A stretch of 64,000 bases of DNA from Candidatus Methylophosphatis roskildensis (GTDB taxonomy: Bacteria; Pseudomonadota; Gammaproteobacteria; Burkholderiales; Rhodocyclaceae): positions 186,001 through 250,000 of the forward strand of contig JADJEV010000001.1 in assembly GCA_016708905.1 (NCBI GenBank). The letters run 5' to 3'. Shown here one piece after another: positions 42,458-50,115 of the stretch. Both the position numbers and the translations under genes were made by a program. The notes under the pieces were generated by a model. That model did no database searches. It saw nothing but the letters and a program-made list of their open reading frames with translations, and was not told where the DNA came from. Positions within the stretch are counted from its first letter, which is position 1. Each line of letters begins with the position of its first letter.

Positions 42458-42937
42458 TCAGAGGCAGATGTTCGGCCGATGGGTGTCGTTGCGGAGAATC
42501 AGGCGCAGGATGGGGTTGCCGTCATGGGAGACGCTATGGATGAACATGCGGCAGGGCCGGTCCGCACCATCGGGATGAAGCACCCGGAACGATATGCCGC
42601 AATGGCACAGAAACGCCAAGTGAGGATCAACGCGTGATTCGCTCATCAGCCGGCGCCCCTCGAGGGCGGGCACGAGGCGCCAGATCACGTCGCCAACCAG
42701 TTGGTAGGGTTCATGACCCAGCAATGACGCTGCGCCGCGACTACATCCACGGATGACGCCATCGCCATCGACATGAAGGGTGCCGGTATCCTCCTCGCCA
42801 TCGGCCAACTGGGCATCCAGCAGGCGGCCGACCGATTGCACGCTCTCCACGTCGTTGCCGACATGACCAGCGTCGCTGAACACGTGAACAGACAAACCGA
42901 GATGATGACTCATGGAAGCATCGAACCTTTCCGGCAT
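42458..42937 (-). CDS. Single PAS-domain protein
   Basis: A 159-residue soluble protein with one recognisable PAS fold (residues ~50-150: GTLHVDGDGVIRGCSRGAASLLGHEPYQLVG, read in two parts, then ILRLILRND). There is no output domain, so it is either a small sensor or adaptor for a partner kinase. It lies downstream of a FixL/FixJ-like pair on the same strand after a 316-bp gap and has its own terminator. The start is uncertain: ATG 42937 gives the longest frame; ATG 42913 (MSHHLGLSVHVF) is an alternative. Confidence 0.6.
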   Translation of the reverse strand: MPERFDASMSHHLGLSVHVFSDAGHVGNDVESVQSVGRLLDAQLADGEEDTGTLHVDGDGVIRGCSRGAASLLGHEPYQLVGDVIWRLVPALEGRRLMSESRVDPHLAFLCHCGISFRVLHPDGADRPCRMFIHSVSHDGNPILRLILRNDTHRPNICL

Positions 42938-43253
42938 CCTGGCATCGCATCTGCGCTGTGCGGCAACTCCAGGATACCAAACAGAAAAATGGCCATCCCT
43001 CAGGCCGGGGTCGGATTGGCGCCCCGTTCCTGAGGGTGGTTCGGCTTCCGAGGCCTTCGCTTTTCAAGGGCTTCAACGGGCATGGGGATTTTCTGACCTC
43101 CCCCTTGGCGTCTAACCTCTTGCACTACTGGAAGCAATTCAATTAAACGCTGATCGAGAGCCCTTGGGAACTCGTGCAAACACGTAGACGTTCGTCTATA
43201 GACCATGCCTTCCGACGCCACTCGACGGGTGGCTCGGCAGGCAGCGACGAGTC
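42938..43253. promoter_or_regulatory. Intergenic region with a TAGACG/CGTCTA palindrome
   Basis: A 316-bp gap between the response regulator and the PAS gene. TAGACG-TT-CGTCTA (43185-43198) is a perfect dyad that could be a binding site, for instance for the FixJ-like regulator encoded next to it. No gene was seen here. Confidence 0.3.
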
Positions 43254-43850
43254 CTAGCCGGATGACCAGCTTGCAAGCTGGAGCAGCGACGACGCACCTG
43301 TCTTGGAGAGAATTCGCGATCGGTGAAATTCGACGGTGCGATAGCTGATCGCCAGACACCGGGCGATTTCCTTGTTCGACATCCCGGACAGCGCGAGCTT
43401 CATGACTTCGCGCTCGCGCTCGGTCAGGTGTTCGAGACGGGTGCTTTCCTTGAACATCTCGTCCCTTTGTTCGATGGCTTCGGGAGAGCTTGCAAGCGCA
43501 GCGCGAACCTGTTCGATCAACTGTGCCCCATCGACCGGTTTGGTCAGGAAGTCGAGCGCTCCCGCCTTGACTGCGCGCACCGTGGTCGGGATGTCCCCAT
43601 GCGCGCTGAGGAAAATGATCGGCAGCCGGGATTGCTGGTCGACCAGAAAACGCTGCAGGTCGATGCCGCTGATGCCCGGCATGCGAAGATCGAGCAGCAG
43701 GCAGCCGACCATGTCGCCGCGCCACGCCGAACGGAAGGTTTCGGCGTCGGCGAAACACTCGACTCTCAGACCTGCGGTCTCGAGCAGCAAGGCAATGCTG
43801 TCGCGCACCGCGTCGTCGTCGTCGACCACATAGACGGTCGGACCGCTCAT
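43254..43850 (-). CDS. FixJ/NarL-family response regulator
   Basis: A 198-residue FixJ-type response regulator: receiver domain (VYVVDDDDAVRDSI; phospho-acceptor Asp in LLLDLRMPGISG; Thr/Lys in IIFLSAHGD and FLTKPVDG) and LuxR-type helix-turn-helix (LTEREREVMKLALSGMSNKEIARCLAISYRTVEFHRSRI, quoted here in part as SNKEIARCLAISYRTVEFHR). ATG 43850 overlaps the upstream kinase stop (ATGA), as in many FixL/FixJ pairs. The targets are unknown. Confidence 0.92.
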   Translation of the reverse strand: MSGPTVYVVDDDDAVRDSIALLLETAGLRVECFADAETFRSAWRGDMVGCLLLDLRMPGISGIDLQRFLVDQQSRLPIIFLSAHGDIPTTVRAVKAGALDFLTKPVDGAQLIEQVRAALASSPEAIEQRDEMFKESTRLEHLTEREREVMKLALSGMSNKEIARCLAISYRTVEFHRSRILSKTGASSLLQLASWSSG

Positions 43851-45326
43851 GGCGCAAAAGGCAGCGTGAAATGGAAAGAGGCACCCGTGCCCGACTGCGA
43901 GTCGAACCAGAGCTGGCCACCGTGCGCTTCGACCAGCGAGCGCGAGACGGCGAGGCCCATGCCGATGCCGCGTGGCTTGGTCGTGAAGAAGGGGTCGAAT
44001 ATCCGTTTCGCGGCCTCCTGATCCATGCCCGGGCCGCTGTCGGTGATGGTTACCTGGGCCATCGACCGTTGGGCGTTGGTGCGAATTGCGATGTGTATGG
44101 CACGGGTCGAAATCCCGGCACCGCGCATCGCCTCGACACTGTTGCGCATCAGATTGACCATGACCTTTTCCACCTGCACGCGATTGGCCCGGACCGGTCG
44201 CAGGCCGGGATCGAGGTCGAGTTCGGCCTGAAAACCGCCGAACCCGTCCGATTCCACGATGGCCAGGGCATTGCGCACGGCGCGATTGAGGTCGACGTCC
44301 TCGGTTTCGGTCTCTCCCTTTTGCAGGAACTGCAGAAGTTCGCGGGCCACCGTTCCTGCTCGCTGCGCCTGCTGGACGCTGTTTTCGAGCGCACGCGTCA
44401 GGCGGTCCGGGTCGGGATTTCCAGCGCGCAGCATCATCAGGGCCGCTTCGGAATAGGGAAGTCATGGCATTCAGCGGCTGATTGATTTCGTGGGCAATCG
44501 CTTTCGCGGTCTGACTGGCAACGTTCAGCTCGAGCAATTCCTGCATCTCGGCGCGCAGTTCGCGCAGTGCGGCTTCGCTCTGCCTGCGCTGGCCGATGTC
44601 CTCGACGACAGAAATGAAGTGGTCCGCCCTGCCATCCTTGCCTCGCACCGGTGATACCCTGACGCTGACCCAGACGATCTGCTCATCCTTTCGAATGTAG
44701 CGCTTCTCGACCGAAATCGTGCCGATCTCGCCCTTCAGTAGCTGACTGGTGCTTCGCTTGAGCGCCGGCAGATCTTCGGGCGGGGTAACGTCCGTGACCC
44801 TCATTCGCAGCAGTTCCTCGCGCGGGTAACCCAAGATGTCGCACAGCGTTGCGTTCACACGCAGCCACTCTCCGGTCGGGGCGACATGGGCGATGCCGAC
44901 CGCGGCGAGTTCGAAGGTCGCGCGATAGCGCGATTCGCTCTCACGCAAGGCTTGTTCAGCCTGCAGGCGGGCTCGCATGTCGTGCACGCATGCGAGCACA
45001 CAATCGTCGTACGGGCTCAGGCTGATCGCGACCGGGATCTCGCTGCCGTCCTTGCGCAGCCCTGCGAGTACCCGTGCTGTTCCCATGGTGCGTGCTGCCG
45101 ACTGGCGCGGATAGGCTTGGCGATGCAGGCGGTGCGACGCGCGAAACCGCTCGGGCACCAGATCGTCGACCGATAGCCCGAGCATCTCGGCGGTCGAGTA
45201 GCCGAACAGGGCGGCGGCCGGTGCGTTGGCCAGCACGATCGCACCCACATGGTCGGCAATCAGCATCGGGTCGACCGCTGCATCGAGTAGGCGGCGTACG
45301 TTCGGGTCGTCGACTGCAGGACTCAT
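43847..45326 (-). pseudogene. FixL-like PAS-PAS sensor kinase, frameshifted in this sequence
   Basis: A soluble kinase of about 492 residues if corrected: PAS 1 (residues ~10-110, LVPERFRASHRLHRQ), PAS/PAC 2 (~125-255), a HisKA domain (AKAIAHEINQPLNAMTS) and HATPase (NLMRNSVEAM, DSGPGMDQEAAKRIFDPFF, GIGMGLAVSRSLVEAHGG). The frame breaks inside HisKA. GGG at 44456-44458 (CCC on the coding strand) replaces an expected pair, and removing one base restores MTS-YSEAALMMLRAGNP. As given, the first frame runs on past the kinase into the response regulator, making a false 704-residue fusion. GTG/ATG choice: ATG 45326 has GGAG six bases upstream. No haem-binding residue can be assigned, so oxygen sensing is not claimed. 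Confidence 0.85.
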
Positions 45327-45611
45327 CAGCTTCTCCAGGCGCGATCGATCGATGATTGGCCGCGACACCCCGGAGTCATGCTAGCCGAGTTGCAATCCAC
45401 CGCAACTTGACCGATGTCAATGGTTCGGTCCGGCCGCGCGAGGTCGAATCGAGTGCCGAACTGCGAGCGAATCCGTTCGGCCGGATCTGTCGGACCCGGG
45501 TGCGACGAGATATATCGGATTGGCCGCTTTGCTGCCGTGACCGCTTGGGCAGGTGGTTCAGCAGGTTCCTCGGCCGGAAGGACCACACTGCGGTCCGGCA
45601 GGCGAGAGCGA

Positions 45612-46025
45612 CTAACGCTGGGGGCTGACCCGTACGATTACGTCGATCTGCTCGAGTTTGGTCCCCGGCGGGAGTGCCGGCAATCCGACCAAGCTCATCT
45701 GCTCGGCGGGCACATCCGTGAGATCGCCAGTGACGATGTCGTACAAGTGAAAGTGCGGTTCGGTATTGGAATCGAACACGACACGCTCGGGGTCGACCAT
45801 CAGCTCCTTAACCAGGCCTTTCTCGACGAACAACTTGAGCGAATTGTAAACGGTCGCGCGCGAGGTCTCCGGCACGCTGGCCTTCACCTGCCTGAGCAAT
45901 TGCTCGGCCGTCACGTGAATCGGGCGTTCGAAGAGCGCATGAGCGATTGCCAGACGCTGCAATGTCACCGGTATGCCAGCTGCGCGCAAACGATCCGCGA
46001 TCTCTGCATGCTCAAGAACATTCAT
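45612..46025 (-). CDS. Fur-family regulator (Irr/PerR-like)
   Basis: A 137-residue Fur-superfamily repressor. The winged helix (GIPVTLQRLAIAHALFERPIHVTAEQL, quoted in part; SRATVYNSLKLFVEKGLV) is followed by a dimerisation domain with HFHLYDIVTGDL. It lacks the C-terminal CxxC zinc motifs of Fur and PerR and ends soon after the second domain, which fits the Irr type. Iron, haem or peroxide control is inferred. Upstream, an 8-bp palindrome GGTTAACC lies near the ribosome site and may be self-regulatory. Confidence 0.88.
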   Translation of the reverse strand: MNVLEHAEIADRLRAAGIPVTLQRLAIAHALFERPIHVTAEQLLRQVKASVPETSRATVYNSLKLFVEKGLVKELMVDPERVVFDSNTEPHFHLYDIVTGDLTDVPAEQMSLVGLPALPPGTKLEQIDVIVRVSPQR

Positions 46026-46123
46026 GTGGCGTCCCTCTCCGGGTTAACCAAACCACTGCTTTTTCGCGCTTTTGTCGCAGTTCGACTCCAATCTTAGCCG
46101 AGACTCGCCGGGACAGCAAAGAA

Positions 46124-46145
46124 ACGGCGGACCGAAGTCCGCCGT
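46124..46145 (-). terminator. Terminator after dsbC
   Basis: ACGGCGGAC-TTCG-GTCCGCCGT on the minus strand: a perfect 9-bp stem with a TTCG tetraloop, then TTCTTTG. It begins 24 bp after the dsbC stop. Confidence 0.8.
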
Positions 46146-46169
46146 CCGTCTGGCGAGCGATCTGATTCC

Positions 46170-46880
46170 TTACTTCGCTTCGGCGATCTGCTTGAGTCGC
46201 TTGTCCAGTTGTGCCGCGGGAACCGCGCCGCTGACGCGCTCGCCATTGGAAAAGAATACCGTCGGCGTGCCCGAGACGCGAAGCTTTTCGCCCAGCGCCT
46301 TGACCTTTTCGGTCGGGTGATTGCATTTGCCATCGCCAGTCGGCGTATTGCCGTCGACCATCCAGCTGAGCCAGGCCTTGGTCTTGTCGGGCGCGCACCA
46401 GATCTGCTTCGACTTCTGTTCGGAATCGGGCGAAAGAATCGGATACAGAAAGGTGTAGACGGTGATGTCGTCAACGTTCTGCAGATCCCTGGCAAACCGC
46501 TTGCAATAGCCACAGTTGGGATCTTCGAACGTAGCGAAAACGCGCGTGCCCTTGCCGCGCACCATCTTAACCGCCAGATCGAGCGGCAGTTCGGAGAACT
46601 TGATGGCCGACAGTTTTTGCAGCCGTTCCTGCGTCACGTTCTGCATGTTCTTGGTGTCGATCAGGTTGCCGGCAAAAATAGCCGAAACCTTTTCGTCCGT
46701 GTAAAAAATGTTGCCTTCGGCGAAGACCTCGTAGAGTCCGAGATAGCCCGATTTATTGACAGCGTATACCTTGCCGCCGAGTTTTTCCTCGACCGCCTTC
46801 TTGATCGACGCGTCGTCGGCATGGGCAAGGCCGCCGGCGACGGCGGCGCTGACTGCAAGCGCCCGCAACAGATGTTTCAT
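46170..46880 (-). CDS. dsbC: Thiol:disulfide interchange protein DsbC
   Basis: A 236-residue periplasmic disulfide isomerase. Signal peptide MKHLLRALAVSAAVAGGLAHA, N-terminal dimerisation domain (residues ~22-85: VYAVNKSGYLGLYEVFAEGN in part), then a thioredoxin fold with the active site DPNCGYCKRF and the cis-proline loop SGTPTVFF. A second pair of cysteines (WCAPDK, CNHPT) is typical. It isomerises wrong disulfides and is kept reduced by DsbD. ATG 46880 follows GGAG by six bases. It lies 19 bp after the Ubi hydroxylase gene, so it is probably co-transcribed with it. Confidence 0.95.
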   Translation of the reverse strand: MKHLLRALAVSAAVAGGLAHADDASIKKAVEEKLGGKVYAVNKSGYLGLYEVFAEGNIFYTDEKVSAIFAGNLIDTKNMQNVTQERLQKLSAIKFSELPLDLAVKMVRGKGTRVFATFEDPNCGYCKRFARDLQNVDDITVYTFLYPILSPDSEQKSKQIWCAPDKTKAWLSWMVDGNTPTGDGKCNHPTEKVKALGEKLRVSGTPTVFFSNGERVSGAVPAAQLDKRLKQIAEAK

Positions 46881-46899
46881 CGCTTTCTCCACTAGATGT

Positions 46900-48063
46900 T
46901 CACCCGAGTGCATAACGCACGATTGAGTTGCGTAGGACCGGCAAACGGTTGGTGAGGTTCAGACCGACGTTGCGCAAATTCGACAGCAGTACGTTCTGCG
47001 GGCGGAACAGACGTTGCAGGCCGTGCGTTAGGTACTGCAACAATGCGACCTCTTCTGCTCTCGCACGGGCGTAGCGACGCAGCAGCGCGGGGTCGCCCGG
47101 ATCCTGGTAAGCCGGCGCGGCGCAGAGCGTGCTGGCCAGCACTGCGGCATCCTGGAATCCGAGATTGATGCCGTGTCCGGACAGGGGGTGAATTGCGTGT
47201 GCGGCATCACCGATAAGGGCAAGGCGAGGCAGCGTGGTTTTCGCCACCCGCATCAGACGCAGCGGGAAAGCGGCAGCCGGCGTGATGACTTCCAGCGATC
47301 CGAGCCGGTGACCGCCGGCTCCTGCAACGCGTTCGCACAATTGCTCGGCGCCAAGCGCGACGAGTTCGCCGGCATGTTCGTCGGGCGTTGACCAGACCAT
47401 CGAGATCAGATTTCCCGGCAGAGGCAACCACGCAAGGACGCCGTCGGGCCGGAACCACTGGTAGGCCTTGTTGAGATGGCGTCCGGAGATGCGGAAATTG
47501 GCCACCACGCCCGATTCGCCGTATGGCGTGAACTGGGCATCGATTCCGGCGGCCGAGCGCACCCAGGAGTTTGCCCCGTCTGCCGCGACGACCAGGGAAG
47601 CCTCGAGTTGTCGGCCGTCGGACAGGGAGAGCCGCGCGGCGTCCGCATCCAGCGCGAGAACCTGCGGATGGGCCGGGCAGAGCACGCTCAGGTTCGGCAG
47701 CCGATTCGCCGTATCCCAGAGTTCGCACTGCATCGCGGAACTTTCGACGATCCGTGCCAGTTCGGTTACGCCCGCGCCGTAAGCGGAGAAGTCAAGCCGG
47801 GCTCCCCTGTCGCCATAAATCTCCATGTCGTGGACCGGGCAGATGCGCTCCTGGTCGAGCCGCTGCCACAGGCCGAGTTCCGACAGGAATCCAACGTTGG
47901 CCGGGCTGACGGCATAGATGCGCGCATCCCAATCCGGGCTGCGCTGCGGCGAGCGCGCCTCGATCAGCGCAACGCTGAGGCGCGATCCGCCCAGCGCGAC
48001 CGCCAGGCTGGCGCCGGCGAGTCCGGCCCCAACCACGATCAGATCAAAACGCTGTGTTTGCAT
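46900..48063 (-). CDS. FAD-dependent ubiquinone biosynthesis hydroxylase (UbiH/UbiF/UbiM family)
   Basis: A 387-residue flavoprotein monooxygenase that hydroxylates the benzoquinone ring in ubiquinone synthesis. Seen: the FAD motif VVGAGLAGASLAVAL, the DG motif LVVAADGANSWVR, and the GD motif LALIGDAAHAIHPLSGHGINLGF (quoted in part as GDAAHAIHPLSGHG). Family signature ARIYAVSPANVGFL is present. Which ring carbon it acts on (C1, C5, C6) cannot be read from the sequence. Upstream lies tRNA-Met on the same strand; downstream, dsbC. Confidence 0.9.
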   Translation of the reverse strand: MQTQRFDLIVVGAGLAGASLAVALGGSRLSVALIEARSPQRSPDWDARIYAVSPANVGFLSELGLWQRLDQERICPVHDMEIYGDRGARLDFSAYGAGVTELARIVESSAMQCELWDTANRLPNLSVLCPAHPQVLALDADAARLSLSDGRQLEASLVVAADGANSWVRSAAGIDAQFTPYGESGVVANFRISGRHLNKAYQWFRPDGVLAWLPLPGNLISMVWSTPDEHAGELVALGAEQLCERVAGAGGHRLGSLEVITPAAAFPLRLMRVAKTTLPRLALIGDAAHAIHPLSGHGINLGFQDAAVLASTLCAAPAYQDPGDPALLRRYARARAEEVALLQYLTHGLQRLFRPQNVLLSNLRNVGLNLTNRLPVLRNSIVRYALG

Positions 48064-48166
48064 TGCCCAGTGCGCCGTTCGGGATTTGCTGCCAATTGTC
48101 TCATGGGTCGAACAGGCGGAATCTGCGCCCAGGATTCGGTACGCGACTCCAGGACAGGCGGGCGAT

Positions 48167-48243
48167 TGGTGGTGATGGGGGGACTTGAACCCTCGACCTA
48201 CGGATTATGAATCCGTCGCTCTAACCGGCTGAGCTACATCACC
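48167..48243 (-). tRNA. tRNA-Met (anticodon CAT)
   Basis: A 77-base tRNA including an encoded CCA. The acceptor stem pairs GGTGATG with CATCACC. The D-arm has GTAGCTCAGCCGGTTAGAGC, the anticodon stem ACGGA/TCCGT holds the loop TTCATAA, and the T-arm has GAGGGTTCAAGTCCCCC. CAT could in principle be lysidine-modified tRNA-Ile2, but the acceptor and D-arm fit elongator tRNA-Met. Confidence 0.92.
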
Positions 48244-48259
48244 GCGTGGAAGGGACGAG

Positions 48260-48289
48260 AGAATAGCAGAAGCCATGCACCGCGATCAA
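48260..48289 (-). promoter_or_regulatory. Promoter of the tRNA-Met gene
   Basis: On the minus strand TTGATC (48289-48284) and TATTCT (48265-48260) are 18 bp apart, followed by a CG-rich discriminator before the mature tRNA at 48243. The IS element ends only 18 bp upstream of the -35 box, leaving the promoter intact. Confidence 0.6.
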
Positions 48290-48297
48290 GGCTGAAG

Positions 48298-48307
48298 CGG
48301 TCGTCGT
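48298..48307. repeat. Target-site duplication, left copy
   Basis: CGGTCGTCGT directly precedes the IS left end and is repeated exactly after the right end (49608-49617). Confidence 0.9.
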
Positions 48308-49607
48308 CAGGGCAATCGCTTACGTAGTTATCATGGATTCTTTGCTCGACGATGCGGAGAATGCTGTGTCGATCAGGGACTCACGGTAATCTTGATTGCG
48401 GTCGGCATGGGTACGGCGGCGGCGCAAGCCCATCTTGGAACCTTCTTCCTTGCGTAAGGTAGCCAGGACAAACTTGCGCAGCGTCGAGAAGTTGCGCGCC
48501 GAGTGCCCGGTTCTGGTGCGGCACTGATCCTCACGGAAGACCACATCGAGCGTCCAGTGCAGCCGGTTTTCAATGCCCCAGTGGCTGCGCGAGGCCTTGG
48601 CGAACATCTCTACCGTTTGCACGCCCGACGAACCGATGGCGTAGCGATGCTCGACGCTAATTTCATCGCCGATTTGCCGCACCGACTCGATCATGCCCAC
48701 CCCGCCCAGTTCCTTCCACGCTTGGCACATCGACTTGTCCATCCAGGACACATCGTTGATCCACGTGTAACGGCGTGTCCAGATCCGGCCGTGATCCTTC
48801 TCGATGTCCTCGATGCGTCCGACCGTGAGCTTACCAAAGCCGGCCTTGCCGCCTTGCTCAAAGAACTCGCGAATCGCCTCGGCAAGATTCTTCTGGTTGT
48901 CCTTGACCTGCAAGAGGTAATCGCCTCCACGGGCGACGATGCGCTCGGCCAGCTCGGTCTGGCAACCAAGTGCGTCCATCGTTACGATGCATCCTTTCAA
49001 GATCAGAATATCGAGCAGCGACTTGACCCCCGTCAACTCGTGCCCCTTGCCGCAGGTGCCTTCCTGCGCCAGGCACAGGCCGCTTTGCACCGCGTAGGCC
49101 GTCACCATGTGCAGCAGCGCATTGCTGCCTTTGTTGCCCGAGCCTCGCAAGGTCTTCCCATCGATCGCCACCACGCCTTCGACCACCCCCGCCAGTGCGT
49201 TGATCCACTGCCGAAAGCGCGCCTCGAATACGCTTGCGTCCAGTACGCCAAACACGTCGCCAAAAGTGTCATGCGACGGTGTGCCCCTGTCCAAGCGCAA
49301 ACCAAATCGTTCCTTGAGCCACTGCCGACGATCCTTGCACCAGTCGGCCACTTCGACCCAGTTGTCCGCTCCGCACAGGACCGCGCAGATTGCCATCACC
49401 AGAATCTGTGCCAGCGAGAAGCGCAGCGCCGCACCTTTGCGCTGGTCCGGCAGACCGGAAAATGTCTCCATCAACGTCATCTCGAAACCCTCCGAAAAGG
49501 TCAGAGTAGACGCCATTCATCCCGCAATGCCAAGCCCATGTCATAATATGTTGATCGTAAACGAATATTTACAAGAGTTTACGACGCCTGCGTAAGCGAT
49601 TGCCCTG
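48308..49607 (-). mobile_element. Intact ISAs1-family insertion sequence
   Basis: A 1300-bp element carrying one transposase gene. The terminal inverted repeats both read CAGGGCAATCGCTTACG inward and match at 19 of 20 positions. The element is flanked by an exact 10-bp target duplication, so it moved in as a unit and recently enough to keep both ends. It sits between tRNA-Met and the promoter of the miaB operon and breaks no gene. Confidence 0.93.
48320..49516 (-). CDS. ISAs1-family DDE transposase
   Basis: A 398-residue transposase, full length for the family. An N-terminal H-repeat-associated region (FSGLPDQRKGAALRFSLAQILVMAICAVLCGADNW, here quoted only as GLPDQRKGAA) precedes the DDE catalytic core. 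The catalytic acids lie in VAIDGKTLRGS, VTMDALGCQTE and HWGIENRLHWTLDVVF. The frame is open and uninterrupted, so the element is potentially active. ATG 49516 lies 91 bp inside the right end, and the stop is 12 bp from the left end. Confidence 0.95.
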   Translation of the reverse strand: MASTLTFSEGFEMTLMETFSGLPDQRKGAALRFSLAQILVMAICAVLCGADNWVEVADWCKDRRQWLKERFGLRLDRGTPSHDTFGDVFGVLDASVFEARFRQWINALAGVVEGVVAIDGKTLRGSGNKGSNALLHMVTAYAVQSGLCLAQEGTCGKGHELTGVKSLLDILILKGCIVTMDALGCQTELAERIVARGGDYLLQVKDNQKNLAEAIREFFEQGGKAGFGKLTVGRIEDIEKDHGRIWTRRYTWINDVSWMDKSMCQAWKELGGVGMIESVRQIGDEISVEHRYAIGSSGVQTVEMFAKASRSHWGIENRLHWTLDVVFREDQCRTRTGHSARNFSTLRKFVLATLRKEEGSKMGLRRRRTHADRNQDYRESLIDTAFSASSSKESMITT

Positions 49608-49617
49608 CGGTCGTCGT
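49608..49617. repeat. Target-site duplication, right copy
   Basis: CGGTCGTCGT directly follows the IS right end and is identical to 48298-48307. Confidence 0.9.
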
Positions 49618-49699
49618 GGCGGCGCTCAAGTTTCCGCCCAGGCCGACGTAGATGGATGCGCTGGCGTGCCGTATGCCCGGCAAACTGGAGAAGATCGAA

Positions 49700-49705
49700 T
49701 ATAAT
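49700..49705 (+). promoter_or_regulatory. Candidate -10 box for the miaB operon
   Basis: A perfect TATAAT lies 41 bp before the first gene of the run. The -35 region (CCGGCA) is weak. Confidence 0.45.
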
Positions 49706-49746
49706 TGGGCGCTTGCCTTGTGTTCGCGGCAATTCGAGGTGTCAAG

Positions 49747-50115
49747 ATGAATCCCCTTATTCCGGCCATCATCACCGCAATCATCGACACGGTTGCTCCC
49801 GGGCTATCCGAGGGGGAGATGCCGCGCTCGCCGCAAGCTCCCAGCGCAACGGCTGGGCTACTGCGCATGATTCCGGTCGATGCCCCGAAAGCCGAGATGT
49901 ATCCGCCACAAGGAGGTTTGGTCTTGCTGGACGGCACCACCATGGCGATGGCAGTAGGCGCCCGAATTCGCGATCAGTCCAATCGCATTGTCATGCCGAC
50001 GACCCTGACCGAAAAACACATGGTCAGATTCAAGATCGATCCAGCGGGGCAGGTTTCGCAGGTCTGGATCCTCACGCCCGAAGAACGCGAGTTGCCAGCA
50101 GCGGCCCTTCAATGA
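49747..50115 (+). CDS. Hypothetical protein preceding miaB
   Basis: A 122-residue protein with one hydrophobic N-terminal segment (residues 3-18, IPAIITAIIDTVAPG), a Pro-rich linker and a small beta-rich domain (VLLDGTTMAMAVGARIRD; MVRFKIDPAGQVSQVWIL). It may be an exported or anchored protein; I recognise no family. Its TGA stop overlaps the ATG of miaB (ATGA at 50112), which argues that it is a real gene translationally coupled to miaB. Confidence 0.65.
   Translation: MNPLIPAIITAIIDTVAPGLSEGEMPRSPQAPSATAGLLRMIPVDAPKAEMYPPQGGLVLLDGTTMAMAVGARIRDQSNRIVMPTTLTEKHMVRFKIDPAGQVSQVWILTPEERELPAAALQ

Noticed and set aside
42281..42637. A plus-strand 118-codon frame over the rpoH upstream region
   Set aside because: It begins inside the CIRCE element, crosses a terminator and overlaps the PAS gene; no protein-like features.
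43000..43920. A 306-codon minus-strand frame overlapping the response regulator
   Set aside because: Out-of-frame shadow of the FixJ-like gene with Arg-rich low-information sequence.
43254..45368. A 704-residue hybrid histidine kinase/response regulator
   Set aside because: The apparent fusion is produced by a frameshift. The middle section is out-of-frame nonsense and the true HATPase lies in another frame with an ATGA junction to the regulator.
48167..48243. tRNA-Ile2 (CAT with lysidine)
   Set aside because: Acceptor and D-arm fit elongator tRNA-Met better; a decisive test would be TilS identity elements, which I cannot score here.
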